Source: Dipteris shenzhenensis (Eukaryota > Polypodiophyta > Polypodiopsida > Gleicheniales). Taken from it: a DNA stretch of 64,000 nucleotides. This document shows, in pieces, positions 1 to 10,276 of this stretch. Each line of letters starts with the position of its first letter. The first letter of the stretch is position 1. A model generated the notes under the pieces. That model ran no database searches. It worked only from the letters and a program-made list of their open reading frames with translations, and had not been told where the DNA came from. Where the stretch lies: the NCBI GenBank assembly GCA_047967505.1, contig CM106541.1, one strand, 5' to 3'. The position numbers and the translations under genes are program-made.

Positions 1-1255
1 ACGGCCTGCAGATCAGCCTCCTCTACCTCTGCATCTACCTCTTCCAGCATTTTAGTAGAAATTAGTTTCTTTTGAAGTTCCTCTGAAGAAGATGCACCCC
101 CATTTCTCTGCTCTTCAGAAATTAGAAGAGCAAACAACTCTTCAAAATCAGGAAATTTTTCACAGATGGCAATGGATGTCCGGAACTGTGCATAATCCTT
201 TCCTAGACCATTCAAGGTCACAGAAACTAGATCATCATCTTCCACTGGCGACCCAATGGAAGCAAGTGCATCTGCAATTTTCTTCACCTTCATGTGGTAG
301 TCATTTATGCTCAAATTTTCTCTCTGCACATTGTGCAACTCCTGTTTGAGCTGCATTTTCCTGGCTTGCGTATTTGTGCTGTACATTTTTGCCAAAGTAT
401 CCCATGCCTCCTTTGGCGTACTTGCATCCTGAATATGCACAATCATAGAGTCCGAAATACTGATAGACAGCCAGTACATAACTTTTCTAGCTCTCTCATG
501 CCATCCTTTAAATGCCTACATTTCCTATTGATTGGGAACATTAGGAAGAACAGGTTCTTCTTCATTTCCTGTAATGAACTCCCAATAGCCTTTTCCCATA
601 AGGAAATTCGTCATTATAAATTTCCATGCCTGGAAGTTGTTCTTGTCAAGTTTTTCTGTGACAATCTGTGAAAGAGAATCAGACGCCATTACAGAACACT
701 GCAAAATATTCTGTCACTGTGAAAAACATAGCTTATGCCTCACACGTGCAGATCTGCAAAACTGACGAAAGTGGTATTTGACCACACAGTCACTTCCTAG
801 TGATGATTTTGCATCAACAGGCAACAAGCATGATTCTGCAACTCCCAATATCTCTGCACACATGCATACGATGCAATTTCTGTGGCAACTTTTCACCGAC
901 TAGCCGAGCAGTGGTCGTACAGCAAAAACAGGGCCTTTTTCTGAGTGCCTGCGAAGAACTTCCACCTTCAAAACGGGCCCCCAAATGGCCTCGAATTAGA
1001 AAAATAAAGTGACCGAGGGCTTTGCCTATGCCCGCAACATATACTGCGCTCTTGCCATACCACGAAGGGCGTCTCAATCTGAGACAGTGCACTCTTGCAC
1101 TTGTGGCTGTGCTACCTGCAAAGATTTGCTCCCAAACTCGAAAAAGGAAAGCAACACTGGTCCTCTTACCAAGACACCACGAATTTGGTTTGATTTCTTG
1201 AGCTCCTTACCACGAACAAGGCTCTGATACCATGTGAAGATAGTGGGAGAGAGAG
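1..1255 (-). repeat. Left copy of a 2,664-bp tandem duplication (copia A gag, PBS, LTR stub)
   Basis: Bases 1-1255 match 2665-3919 at a constant offset of 2,664; every stretch I compared is identical. The segment holds, on the minus strand, the 5' half of a copia gag gene, the untranslated leader, a PBS (1221-1232) and only the last 23 bp of an LTR (1233-1255). After 1255 the sequence changes abruptly, while the right copy continues into a full LTR. The duplicated unit is therefore 1256-3919 and its left copy runs off the window. The gag frame carries the same two stop codons in both copies, so the damage predates the duplication. A very recent tandem duplication and an assembly duplication near a contig edge are both possible. 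Confidence 0.9.
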
Positions 1256-1877
1256 AAGGGTTATAGCATCAACTACCTAGAAGCCATGCGGTAAAATAGC
1301 TCTAGCGCATGCTGCTACTCTGGCCCCATGTAGTACTATGTCATCTACCTCCCCCCCTGCTAATAAGAATTGTATGGCGTTGCAGCGCGCTGCTGCACCT
1401 GGCCGATATCCTCCTACCGTGTAGCCTCATGATCGCGGTGGCTGATGTCTCTCTCTACTATGCCATTTGATGGCAGCAGCTGTGCTGAACCATGATTGAG
1501 CTCATCAACACAAAATTTCCCCATAGTTATTAGGCAGTGGACTCCATGGTGAAACTTCTTAGTTGCCCAAAACACCAAACTAAACCTACCGGCCACCACA
1601 CTTTGTCATGTGTGCAGGGTTTCATGTTTTCTCTGTGAAGGCTGGAGATGGATCACTTTGTCCTCTAAGAGAGAGAGAGATTCGCTTGCTATGCACAATG
1701 CTCGAAAAGACCAAGAGATGATGATGTAGAAGTTACACGTTCAAGATGGCATATGGGTTCGTATCTGACAAAAAGAGGGGTCGGTTGCAAGTTCTTGATG
1801 GAGTCTCGACCATTGGACAACAAAAAGGAGGCGGTGAAGGTGAGGCCTACCCCCACCACCCCAACCTGAGCTCAGAG
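1256..1877. other. Unassigned filler between copia A pieces
   Basis: About 620 bp with no convincing reading frame and no similarity to the other elements here. It lies between the LTR stub (ends 1255) and the point where the integrase-like reading of copia A stops making sense (about 1878). It contains a short GA run near 1670. Its origin is unknown; it may be another element or filler acquired when the copia copy was rearranged. Confidence 0.5.
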
Positions 1878-3353
1878 AATAACCAATAAAGACGCACTTC
1901 TCAGCTTTTGGATCCAACTTGGACCTCAACTCATCTGGCACATGGACATAGGCAATGCAAATTTTCAAATGAGAAATGTCTGGTTTTCTACCAGTATACA
2001 TCTCCTCTGGCGTCATGCCATGTATTGCTGCAGTGGGAGTCCTGTTCATTATGTAAACTGCTCTAGCAACTGCTTCAGCCCAATAATAATCTGGTAGATC
2101 TTTTTCATTTAGCATGGCCCGAGATACCTCTCCAATATGCCTATTTTTCCTTTCTGCAAGTCCATTTTGCTGTGGGGTATGACTGCATGAATATTGATGC
2201 TTTATGCCATGCTCCTGTAGGAACCTTGCAGTATCATCACCAGTCTCCACAAATCCTGGTTTTTCCATTTTCCTTGCATCCTGCATCCATTCTGCATGAC
2301 CTGTCATGTGGTTTGATGCACCTGAGTCAACATACCACACATCATTTCGTTCTTCTACACTTGTCACAGAATTGGTCATATGCTACACCATAAATAGATG
2401 CTCATTTCTATCATCACCCTGTCTACTAGAAGATGCATAATTGCCTTGCTGCAATTTTCCATTCATAATGTCATTCTGCATTTTGTAGCAGTCCTTAGCC
2501 ATATGACCCATTTTACCACAATAGTAGCATTCAACATTGCTGTTTGCATTTTGGCCTCTCTTCCATCCACCACGGCCTCTTTGGCTCCCCCTACCTCTAG
2601 AGTTACCACGTCCTCCTGCATAGGACTGGTTTTCTTGAGTTTGCTGCATATTCTGATTTCTACCACGGCCTGCAGATCAGCCTCCTCTACCTCTGCATCT
2701 ACCTCTTCCAGCATTTTAGTAGAAATTAGTTTCTTTTGAAGTTCCTCTGAAGAAGATGCACCCCCATTTCTCTGCTCTTCAGAAATTAGAAGAGCAAACA
2801 ACTCTTCAAAATCAGGAAATTTTTCACAGATGGCAATGGATGTCCGGAACTGTGCATAATCCTTTCCTAGACCATTCAAGGTCACAGAAACTAGATCATC
2901 ATCTTCCACTGGCGACCCAATGGAAGCAAGTGCATCTGCAATTTTCTTCACCTTCATGTGGTAGTCATTTATGCTCAAATTTTCTCTCTGCACATTGTGC
3001 AACTCCTGTTTGAGCTGCATTTTCCTGGCTTGCGTATTTGTGCTGTACATTTTTGCCAAAGTATCCCATGCCTCCTTTGGCGTACTTGCATCCTGAATAT
3101 GCACAATCATAGAGTCCGAAATACTGATAGACAGCCAGTACATAACTTTTCTAGCTCTCTCATGCCATCCTTTAAATGCCTACATTTCCTATTGATTGGG
3201 AACATTAGGAAGAACAGGTTCTTCTTCATTTCCTGTAATGAACTCCCAATAGCCTTTTCCCATAAGGAAATTCGTCATTATAAATTTCCATGCCTGGAAG
3301 TTGTTCTTGTCAAGTTTTTCTGTGACAATCTGTGAAAGAGAATCAGACGCCAT
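1878..3353 (-). pseudogene. Ty1/copia family A gag-protease-integrase remnant
   Basis: Read right to left, gag starts at the ATG at 3353 (MASDSLSQIV...) and has a UBN2/gag-type core. It then has an RGR-rich stretch, an intact CX2CX4HX4C zinc knuckle (CYYCGKMGHMAKDC) and the protease active site DSGASNHMTG. Two in-frame TAG codons interrupt gag near 3180-3190; the plus-strand copy at 9393 has CAG at the first. A TAG also separates gag from protease. After the protease the sequence jumps in frame into the late integrase core (HTPQQNGLAERKNRHIGE), skipping 726 bp present in the other copy, and it breaks off near 1878. Reverse transcriptase and RNase H are absent. It is non-autonomous and non-coding as it stands. 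Confidence 0.9.
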
Positions 3354-3884
3354 TACAGAACACTGCAAAATATTCTGTCACTGTGAAAAACATAGCTTAT
3401 GCCTCACACGTGCAGATCTGCAAAACTGACGAAAGTGGTATTTGACCACACAGTCACTTCCTAGTGATGATTTTGCATCAACAGGCAACAAGCATGATTC
3501 TGCAACTCCCAATATCTCTGCACACATGCATACGATGCAATTTCTGTGGCAACTTTTCACCGACTAGCCGAGCAGTGGTCGTACAGCAAAAACAGGGCCT
3601 TTTTCTGAGTGCCTGCGAAGAACTTCCACCTTCAAAACGGGCCCCCAAATGGCCTCGAATTAGAAAAATAAAGTGACCGAGGGCTTTGCCTATGCCCGCA
3701 ACATATACTGCGCTCTTGCCATACCACGAAGGGCGTCTCAATCTGAGACAGTGCACTCTTGCACTTGTGGCTGTGCTACCTGCAAAGATTTGCTCCCAAA
3801 CTCGAAAAAGGAAAGCAACACTGGTCCTCTTACCAAGACACCACGAATTTGGTTTGATTTCTTGAGCTCCTTACCACGAACAAG

Positions 3885-3896
3885 GCTCTGATACCA
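3885..3896 (-). other. Primer-binding site of copia A (initiator-Met tRNA)
   Basis: On the minus strand this reads TGGTATCAGAGC, the usual plant Ty1/copia primer-binding site complementary to initiator-Met tRNA, and it directly abuts the LTR end. The duplicate is at 1221-1232. About 530 bp of untranslated leader (3354-3884) separate it from gag. Confidence 0.92.
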
Positions 3897-4251
3897 TGTG
3901 AAGATAGTGGGAGAGAGAGGGAAGGAGTCTCACTTGCGGCTTTCTCACATAGACAATGGGGGAATACACACAAAGGTGGAGGCTGAAAACAGTTTTCCTC
4001 TTCTTAGTTGTGAAAGCCAAAAGAACTCAAGTACAAAGAAATAGAAGAACCCTATATGTGGGTCTCAAAACCAAACTCAACTAACTAAGGTGGCATACTA
4101 ACTGAGCCACACACTAGAGTAGATAAGGATAGCTGTCATCTAGCTATTATTCGTGGGCGGTGTACCAACCGCGTCTGCAGCTAACAAGTCGGTGACATAA
4201 ATGCACAACGGTCACCTTGGCATATCGCGAGTGGAGCTCGATATCTCAACA
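3897..4251 (-). repeat. 5' LTR of copia A, 355 bp
   Basis: On the minus strand it starts TGTTGAGATATCGAGCTC and ends CTATCTTCACA, so it has TG...CA ends. It is closely similar to the 352-bp LTR at 13625-13976. Its 5' end at 4251 lies directly against protease-coding sequence of copia family B, so this element inserted into B. The other LTR would lie left of the window, so the target duplication cannot be checked. Confidence 0.93.
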
Positions 4252-5387
4252 GATCGCAGAAACGGACAACAAGTTCCTCTTGATATCTGGCACATAAAGA
4301 ACATCGGACAACTGGTTTACAACTCCATCTGACTTGAGAGCCATCGTACCTTTTCCTTTTGCTGGACATTTTGCATCATTGCTGACTACTACTAGGATGT
4401 CATTCCCTACCAGCTATAGAGAGGTATATCAATCCTTCCGATTGGTCATGTGGCAAGATGCACCACTGTCAATGATCCAAGGTTCATCCGTAGGTACATG
4501 AACTACCTCCATGCAAATCTCCTCAATTGCTACAAACAGCTCTACTGGTGCTACCTGTACACTGTTGTTGGACTCTTTCTTTACTCCGTTCTTCTCATCT
4601 ACAATCTTCTTTCGGCACTCATTCTGCTTGTGCCCTGCCTTGTTGCAATAGAAGCACTTGATCTTCTTCTTTCTCTTTTTATCATCAGAAGAAGATGGGT
4701 AACTAGAGTCCTTACCCTTACCTTTCTTTGATCTAGCATAGAAATCCGATTCTTCTCTAGTCCTCATCTTTTGACGCATCTCCTCCTCCAGAAGCATCGC
4801 GCTGAAATCCTTAAAGTTGAGGGGTGGATTTCTATTTAGCATATTCAATGTCGTAACAAGACCATTGTACTTTGGTGGGAGAATCTGTATACACCTTCGT
4901 GCTAGATTCTCGCTGGTGATGGTGATGCCAATCACAGTCATCTGATCGACAAATTCTTCATCCTAGTGATGAACTTCTCTGCCACTTCAGACTCAGACAA
5001 TTTCTCATTCGTGAGTTGAGTCTCCAGATTCTGACGTCTGATTCGTGGTCTCGTACTGATTTTTCAAGATCGTCCATGCCTCCTCCGTGACGACATGTTG
5101 AATTAATGCCATGACAGATTCACTTACACTGCAGACAATAGAACACAGTGCATCTACATTTCTTCTTGTCCACGCGAGAATCTCATCCACAGTTGGTACT
5201 CTCTGTTGTCCTGCATTGGCTAGATCCGGTTTTGCAACCGGCCTCACGTCCACCCCGGTAGCAGTGTCCCAAAGCTCATATGCACTTAGGATGGTCTTCA
5301 TCTTGAACTTCCAGAGTGGATAGTTAGATCGCCCAACTTTTCGCTTTCCCTGAACGGTGGGATTCGTAGTCTTGCGGGCTGGGCCAT
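4252..5387 (-). pseudogene. Ty1/copia family B gag-protease remnant, interrupted by copia A
   Basis: The original gag start is the ATG at 5387 (MAQPAR...), by comparison with the copy at 16068. A one-base deletion shortly after (KLDGSNYPL in the other copy) shifts the frame. Downstream are a gag core, a CX2CX4HX4C knuckle (CFYCNKAGHKQNEC), a lysine/serine-rich linker and the aspartic protease site WIIDSGASCHMT. Stops near 4960 split the frame again. The gene ends at 4252, where the copia A LTR begins; the rest of pol would lie beyond the left window edge. It is a nested, inactive copy. Confidence 0.9.
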
Positions 5388-5445
5388 CTTTCACAATCTG
5401 CTCGCAAACAGAAACACACTACCAAATCTTCTTGCTAGAGTCCAG

Positions 5446-5457
5446 GCTCCGATACCA
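5446..5457 (-). other. Primer-binding site of copia B
   Basis: On the minus strand it reads TGGTATCGGAGC, one mismatch from the canonical initiator-Met tRNA site seen at 15997-16008. It directly abuts the LTR. Confidence 0.88.
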
Positions 5458-6178
5458 TGTAAGAAAACAATACGTCTGCGGCTCAACAGATAACAGGATC
5501 TCGTATGCAAGAGAAAACATAGATAGTATGGAGAATCAAAAATTTGATTACTGTAGAACTGATACAATAGATGGCACTGCCTCCCAACTGTGTGCTTCTG
5601 TGAAAGAAGCTTCGATGGTGAGCTGGAAACAGTAGAGGACGAAGGCTAGATGCTAAGGAATCAGGGTTGGTATAGCTAGTGATGAAATGGGATTCACGGG
5701 CTTGGTCTTATATAGCCACTAGTCATAGTCAGTTGGGCTCAATAGGGTGACCGACCCAGTCTGCCCAAAACGGTCGACTGGGGATCGGCGGTCCCGAAAT
5801 AGGCCACCGACCACATGATAGAACCAGTGTGCAAAATGGATCAACTGACCTACGGACACCGTTCGGCCCACACCCATCTAGGATCATCTGGGACTCCAAA
5901 CGGGCCCTGCAACCCGAGAGTGGGCTACCCCAAGAAATGCTCCGTCTACCCTCAATGCGGTCAATCATGGGATGCCTTCCCGCACTTGCATGTAGCCTAG
6001 TTGGCAGTGTGCCAACTCCGTCCAGCCATCAAGCCGCACATGGCCCCCATCTGGTGTCCAAACCAGACCTACCAGATAACCGAGCTACTCAAATGCCTTC
6101 TCCTCATATGGGGGGCTTACAAGTAGAGTTAGCTGGTTCCCACGTAGTTACATGAGAGTGGAGCATTGATATCTAACA
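5458..6178 (-). repeat. 5' LTR of copia B, 721 bp
   Basis: On the minus strand it begins TGTTAGATATCAATGCTCC and ends TTGTTTTCTTACA, matching the two LTRs at 15277-15996 and 18142-18860. A TATATAAG promoter box lies near 5706-5715 (minus sense), as in the other copies. The right boundary at 6178 marks the outer edge of this element. Confidence 0.93.
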
Positions 6179-6189
6179 TTTTCTTCTCT

Positions 6190-6520
6190 TATGCATGTCT
6201 CCTTCTCCTTCTCCTTCTCCTTCTCCTTTCCTTCTCTTCTTTTTCCCTCTCTTTTTCTCTCCTTTTCATAAGCATATGCCTATGCCTATGCTTATGCATG
6301 AGCATATGCTCATATGCTTATGCTTAAGCACAAGTATATGCTTTCTCTCTTTTTCTCTTATGCTCATATGCTCATGCATAAGCATAAGCATATGCTTTCT
6401 TTCTTTTTCTCTTATGCTTATGCTCTTTTTCCCTCTTCCTTCTCTTATGCCTATGCTCTTTTCCCTCTTCTTTTTCTCCTGTTTCAATCTCTTTTCCCCT
6501 CTTCCTTCTCTTATAAGTAG
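6190..6520. repeat. Pyrimidine-rich and CATATGCTTATGC-type simple repeats
   Basis: CTCCTT runs are followed by irregular repeats of a CATATGCTTATG-like word and CTTTTTCTCT tracts. Long open frames here are products of low complexity, not genes. Confidence 0.85.
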
Positions 6521-6554
6521 TACAGGGACCATCCCAAACTATTCAAGGGTCAGA

Positions 6555-7108
6555 GGAGGGCTGCGAAGCATGTTCATGACTTTGATAAGATTGTTTGTGC
6601 CAAAATTCCATGTCCATCAAAATATACTCTCTTGCACGAAACAATTTTAAAAACATCAATTCATGGACCATGTGGAGCATTCAATCAAAATTCAGTTTGT
6701 TTGGAAAAAGGAAAATTTTCCAAAAGATACCGTAGATATTTCATTGAATCAACTATTCAAGATAGTGATGGATATCCACTATACAGATGCAAAAATAATG
6801 GAATAATAGCTAAAGTAAGAGGAGCAATTATAGACAATCGTTGGGTTGTGCCATACAATCCTATTTTATCCTTGAAATATAATGCTCATATAAATGTAGA
6901 AGTATGTTCAACAATTTCGGCCATAAAATTTGTTTACAAGTATGTTTACAAAGGTCATGATCGTGCTACTATGCATCTAAACAAGAGCATAGGAGATACA
7001 AAAAACAATGTCATCAAAGATGAAATTAAACAACATCTTGATGCAAGAATGGAGGCAATATGCAGAATATATGGTCTCTATTTGCATGAAGATAAATATT
7101 TTTCTTAG
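6555..7108 (+). pseudogene. Helitron Rep/helicase fragment
   Basis: The translation reads DFDKIVCAKIPCP ... TSIHGPCGAFNQNS, then DNRWVVPYNPILSLKYNAHI and INVEVCSTISAIKFVYKYVY. This is the conserved stretch between the Rep (HUH) region and the PIF1-like helicase of plant Helitrons. It is open from about 6555 to a stop at 7106-7108. The HUH nuclease motif, the helicase, the 5' TC end and the 3' CTRR hairpin are not visible. It is a short orphan piece next to low-complexity DNA. Confidence 0.85.
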
Positions 7109-9392
7109 AGTAAGGTTAAATCCATGTCTCTATATCTTGTAATGGATTGATACTTGGTATCTTCTCATTCATATAATACCAAATCGTCGTGTCAAATCTT
7201 GTCCCATAAATAGGTCTATATATGGCTTGTTGTTCTAAAGAACATCGTTGCACACACTAGAACATGCATTAGGGGAATTTTGGATTCAAAAAGGGCCTCT
7301 TGGATTAGTCCCTTAAGATTTGTAATTAACAAACCAACCAATGGGAAGGCTTGGGCATTAAAAGAATGGAGGATTCCATATTGGCCTCTCATTGGTGGAG
7401 TGTCCTTCTTGGTCCCCACTAGGCTTCCACTTGCCTCTCTCTTGCCCCCACCACCTCTTGAGGCATTTACTCCCCCCTTTCACTTTTGGATGGTCCCCAT
7501 ACCCTCCTAGGCTCTCTTGGTAGGCCCTCAAATCCCTGACTTTTTTTTCCTTCCAAAAAATCAAAAATTTCCAAAAGTGTCCCTAGCACCCCAAACTCCT
7601 CCTAGGAGTCTCCCCAAACTATCCCCATTGACTCCCCACCTTTCTCTAAGCCTCTTCCTCCTCTCTACCTCCTCTCAGCCTCCTCCCAACCTCTACCTCC
7701 TCTCAGCCTCCTCCTCTCAACCTCTTCCTCCTCCCAACCTCTTTATTTTTTCTTGCTCCCATTATTTCTACAATGGTGAGGCACTCCCCTTCCCCTAGGC
7801 CAAAGCTATCAATTCAATCTTGTGTGGGTCGCATTTTGAAGGACAACAGTGATATTTGGATCCCTCAAGAGTTTAGGTTAATGTCATGGGTCACAATGCA
7901 ACCATATGCAATAGGTCCATTCAAGGTTTCTAGAAAGGATAGAGCAAAGAAAGAGAAGCATTGGAAGGGTCGCATTGTTGGGTTTTGTAATCCTCCCAAA
8001 ATTTGAATTTTTTCAAAAGTGCCAAAAATGACCTGAACCCCTTCCAACCCTTCCCCCAAACCATGTGTATGCACCCAAATCACTTTCCAATCCTTGAATT
8101 CTTCTTCTTCTCATGAAAATCACTTTCCAACCACTCAATCCTTCTTCTAACCTAATCACTTTCCAACCCCTGAATCCTTCTTCTTCTCACCATAGTCACT
8201 TTTCTAACCCTCGCATGGTTGGTGCAACAACAAAGCATAGGGTGCAAGGTTCAGTGTGCATGCTCATTGTAATGCTATTTTGTAATCTAAAATTTTTTGT
8301 TGCTTTAACTCAATAACTAAAATCTTTTCTCTCACATAAATCATTGTGCCAATTCAAAATGTTACCAACAAGAAGTAGAAGTGTGCCCTCAGTTACAAGC
8401 ACATGTGACAAAATGTGTTCTTTGCAAGTTGCAAGCAAGCAAAGGGTGCAAGGTACATGGTAAAGAGGGATAGCTTCTAAGGATTTTGAACGAACTTCTC
8501 CCTACAGCTTATTAGATAAACATTTTTCAAATCTTTCCAAACATGTGAAAGTAATCTCGATTGGATTTCAAGGAACTTCAGCATGGAGACAACCTGGCAA
8601 ACACAGATATACGGGAGCTCTTTGCATCATAATAGAGTGCCATCAGGGAGTAGACCTATATAGATCCATTACAAGTACTTGGAGATCTAGTCCTGAGCAG
8701 CACTTGCTTACTCTTTCCCTAGTATTTCTACTAGCTTTTTGCACTTTTTTTTGCAAGGCCCTTAGCAAGCCCTTTGCTTCAACCCACAATGGCTTTTATG
8801 AGTTACATATATTTTGTACTTTGTCTCATAGACTCATGAGGGCCTTTAAAACATTAATACATCTCTCTCTCTCTCTCTCTCTCTCCACAACACAATACTC
8901 CTACCCTCTCTCCCTTACACACCCCTTTTGAGGAATCCAAAAATGAAGTCATCCTTCAAAATGTGTCCTATACAAGATTGGAGTGATAGATTTGGTCAGG
9001 GGGAAGGGGATCGCTTACTCAATATGGAAAGAATGGGTTTAGAAAATGATGAAGAAATTGAGCGGAGGAGGCTAAGAGGAGCAAGAGGTTGTGAGGATGT
9101 TGAGAGGAGGCTAAGAAGAGGAAAGTGAGAGGAAGGTGAGAGCAAATTGAGAGGAGGAGGATTGAGAGGGGGAGGCTGAGAGGAGGTTGAGAGGAGGAAG
9201 CTGAGATGAGGCTAAGAGGAGGAACAGTTTGAGAGGAGGAGGCTAAGAGGAGGTTGAGAGGACAAGCAAAAAACGTAGCTATTACATCCACTTAGGTAGG
9301 GCACAAGGTACCTCCCAGGGTATGCAATGTTGGGTTACTCAAGCCTCTCTCATTGGTATGTCTTGAAGGTGTCAAGGCTACAACTATAGAGA
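7109..9392. other. Non-coding stretch with low-complexity tracts
   Basis: No gene recognised. There is a CCTCCTCTC-type pyrimidine tract at about 7640-7760, then a short open stretch at 7773-8003 of unknown meaning. Next come about three copies of a ~40-bp unit starting AATCACTTTCCAA at 8075-8215 and a (CT)n run at 8863-8886. A purine-rich GAGGAGG tract at about 9050-9262 is roughly the reverse complement of the 7640-7760 tract. The stretch ends where the truncated copia A copy begins. Confidence 0.6.
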
Positions 9393-10268
9393 ATGGGAAA
9401 AGGCTATTGGGAGTTCATTACAGGAAATGAAGAAGAACCAGTTCTTCCTAATGTTCCCAATCAACAGGAAATGCAGGCATTTAAAGGATGGCATGAGAGA
9501 GCTAGAAAAGTTATGTACTGGATTTCTATCAGTATTTTGGATTCTATGATTGTGCATATTCAGGATGCAAGTACGCCAAAGGAGGCATGGGATACTTTGG
9601 CAAAAATGTACAGCACAAATACACAAGCCAGGAAAATGCAGCTCAAGCAGGAGCTGCAAAATGTGCAGAGAGAAAATATGAGCATCAATGACTACCACAT
9701 GAAGGTGAAGAAAATTGCTGATGCACTTGCTTCCATTGGGTCATCAGTGGAAGATGATGATTTGATTTCTGTGACCTTGAATGGTCTAGGAAAGGATTAT
9801 GCACAGTTTCGGACATCCATTGCAGTCCATGAAAAATTTCCTGATTTTGAGGAGTTTTTTGCTCTTCTAATTTCTGAAGAGCAGAGAAATGGGGGTGCAT
9901 CTTCTTCAGGAGGAACTTCAAAAGAAACAGTCTTCTACTCAAATGCTGGAAGAGGTAGAGGCAGAGGTAGAGGAGGTCAATCTGAAGGCCGTGTAGAAAT
10001 CAGAATATGCAGTAAACTCAAGAAAACCAGTCCTATGGAGGAGGACATGGTAACTCTAGAGGCAGGGGGAGCCAAAGAGGCCGTGGTGGATGGCAGAGAG
10101 GCCAAAATGCAAACAGCAATGTTGAATGCTACTACTATGGTAAAATGGGACATATGGCTAAAGACTGCTACAAAAAGCAGAATGACATTATGAATGGAAA
10201 ATTGCAGCAAGGCAATCATGCATCTTCTAGTAGACAGGGTGATGACAGAAATGAGCATCTATTTATGG
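9393..10268 (+). pseudogene. Copia A gag (truncated)
   Basis: UBN2-type gag core with the stretch YHMKVKKIADALASIG and a GRGRGRGRGGQ basic region, followed by a frameshift near 9990. The zinc knuckle reads CYYYGKMGHMAKDC: the second cysteine is tyrosine, while the minus copy at ~2530 keeps CYYC. RNA binding would be impaired. The frame ends with FMV and a TAG just before the protease start, as in the minus copy. Confidence 0.88.
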
Positions 10269-10276
10269 TGTAGCAC

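Noticed and set aside
92-1227. Plus-strand open frames in copia A (and their duplicates at 2756-3891)
   Set aside because: They are antisense to gag and leader; conserved only because the DNA is duplicated.
6195-6650. 151-codon open frame
   Set aside because: Low-complexity CTCCTT and CATATG repeats; only its far end overlaps real Helitron sequence in another frame.
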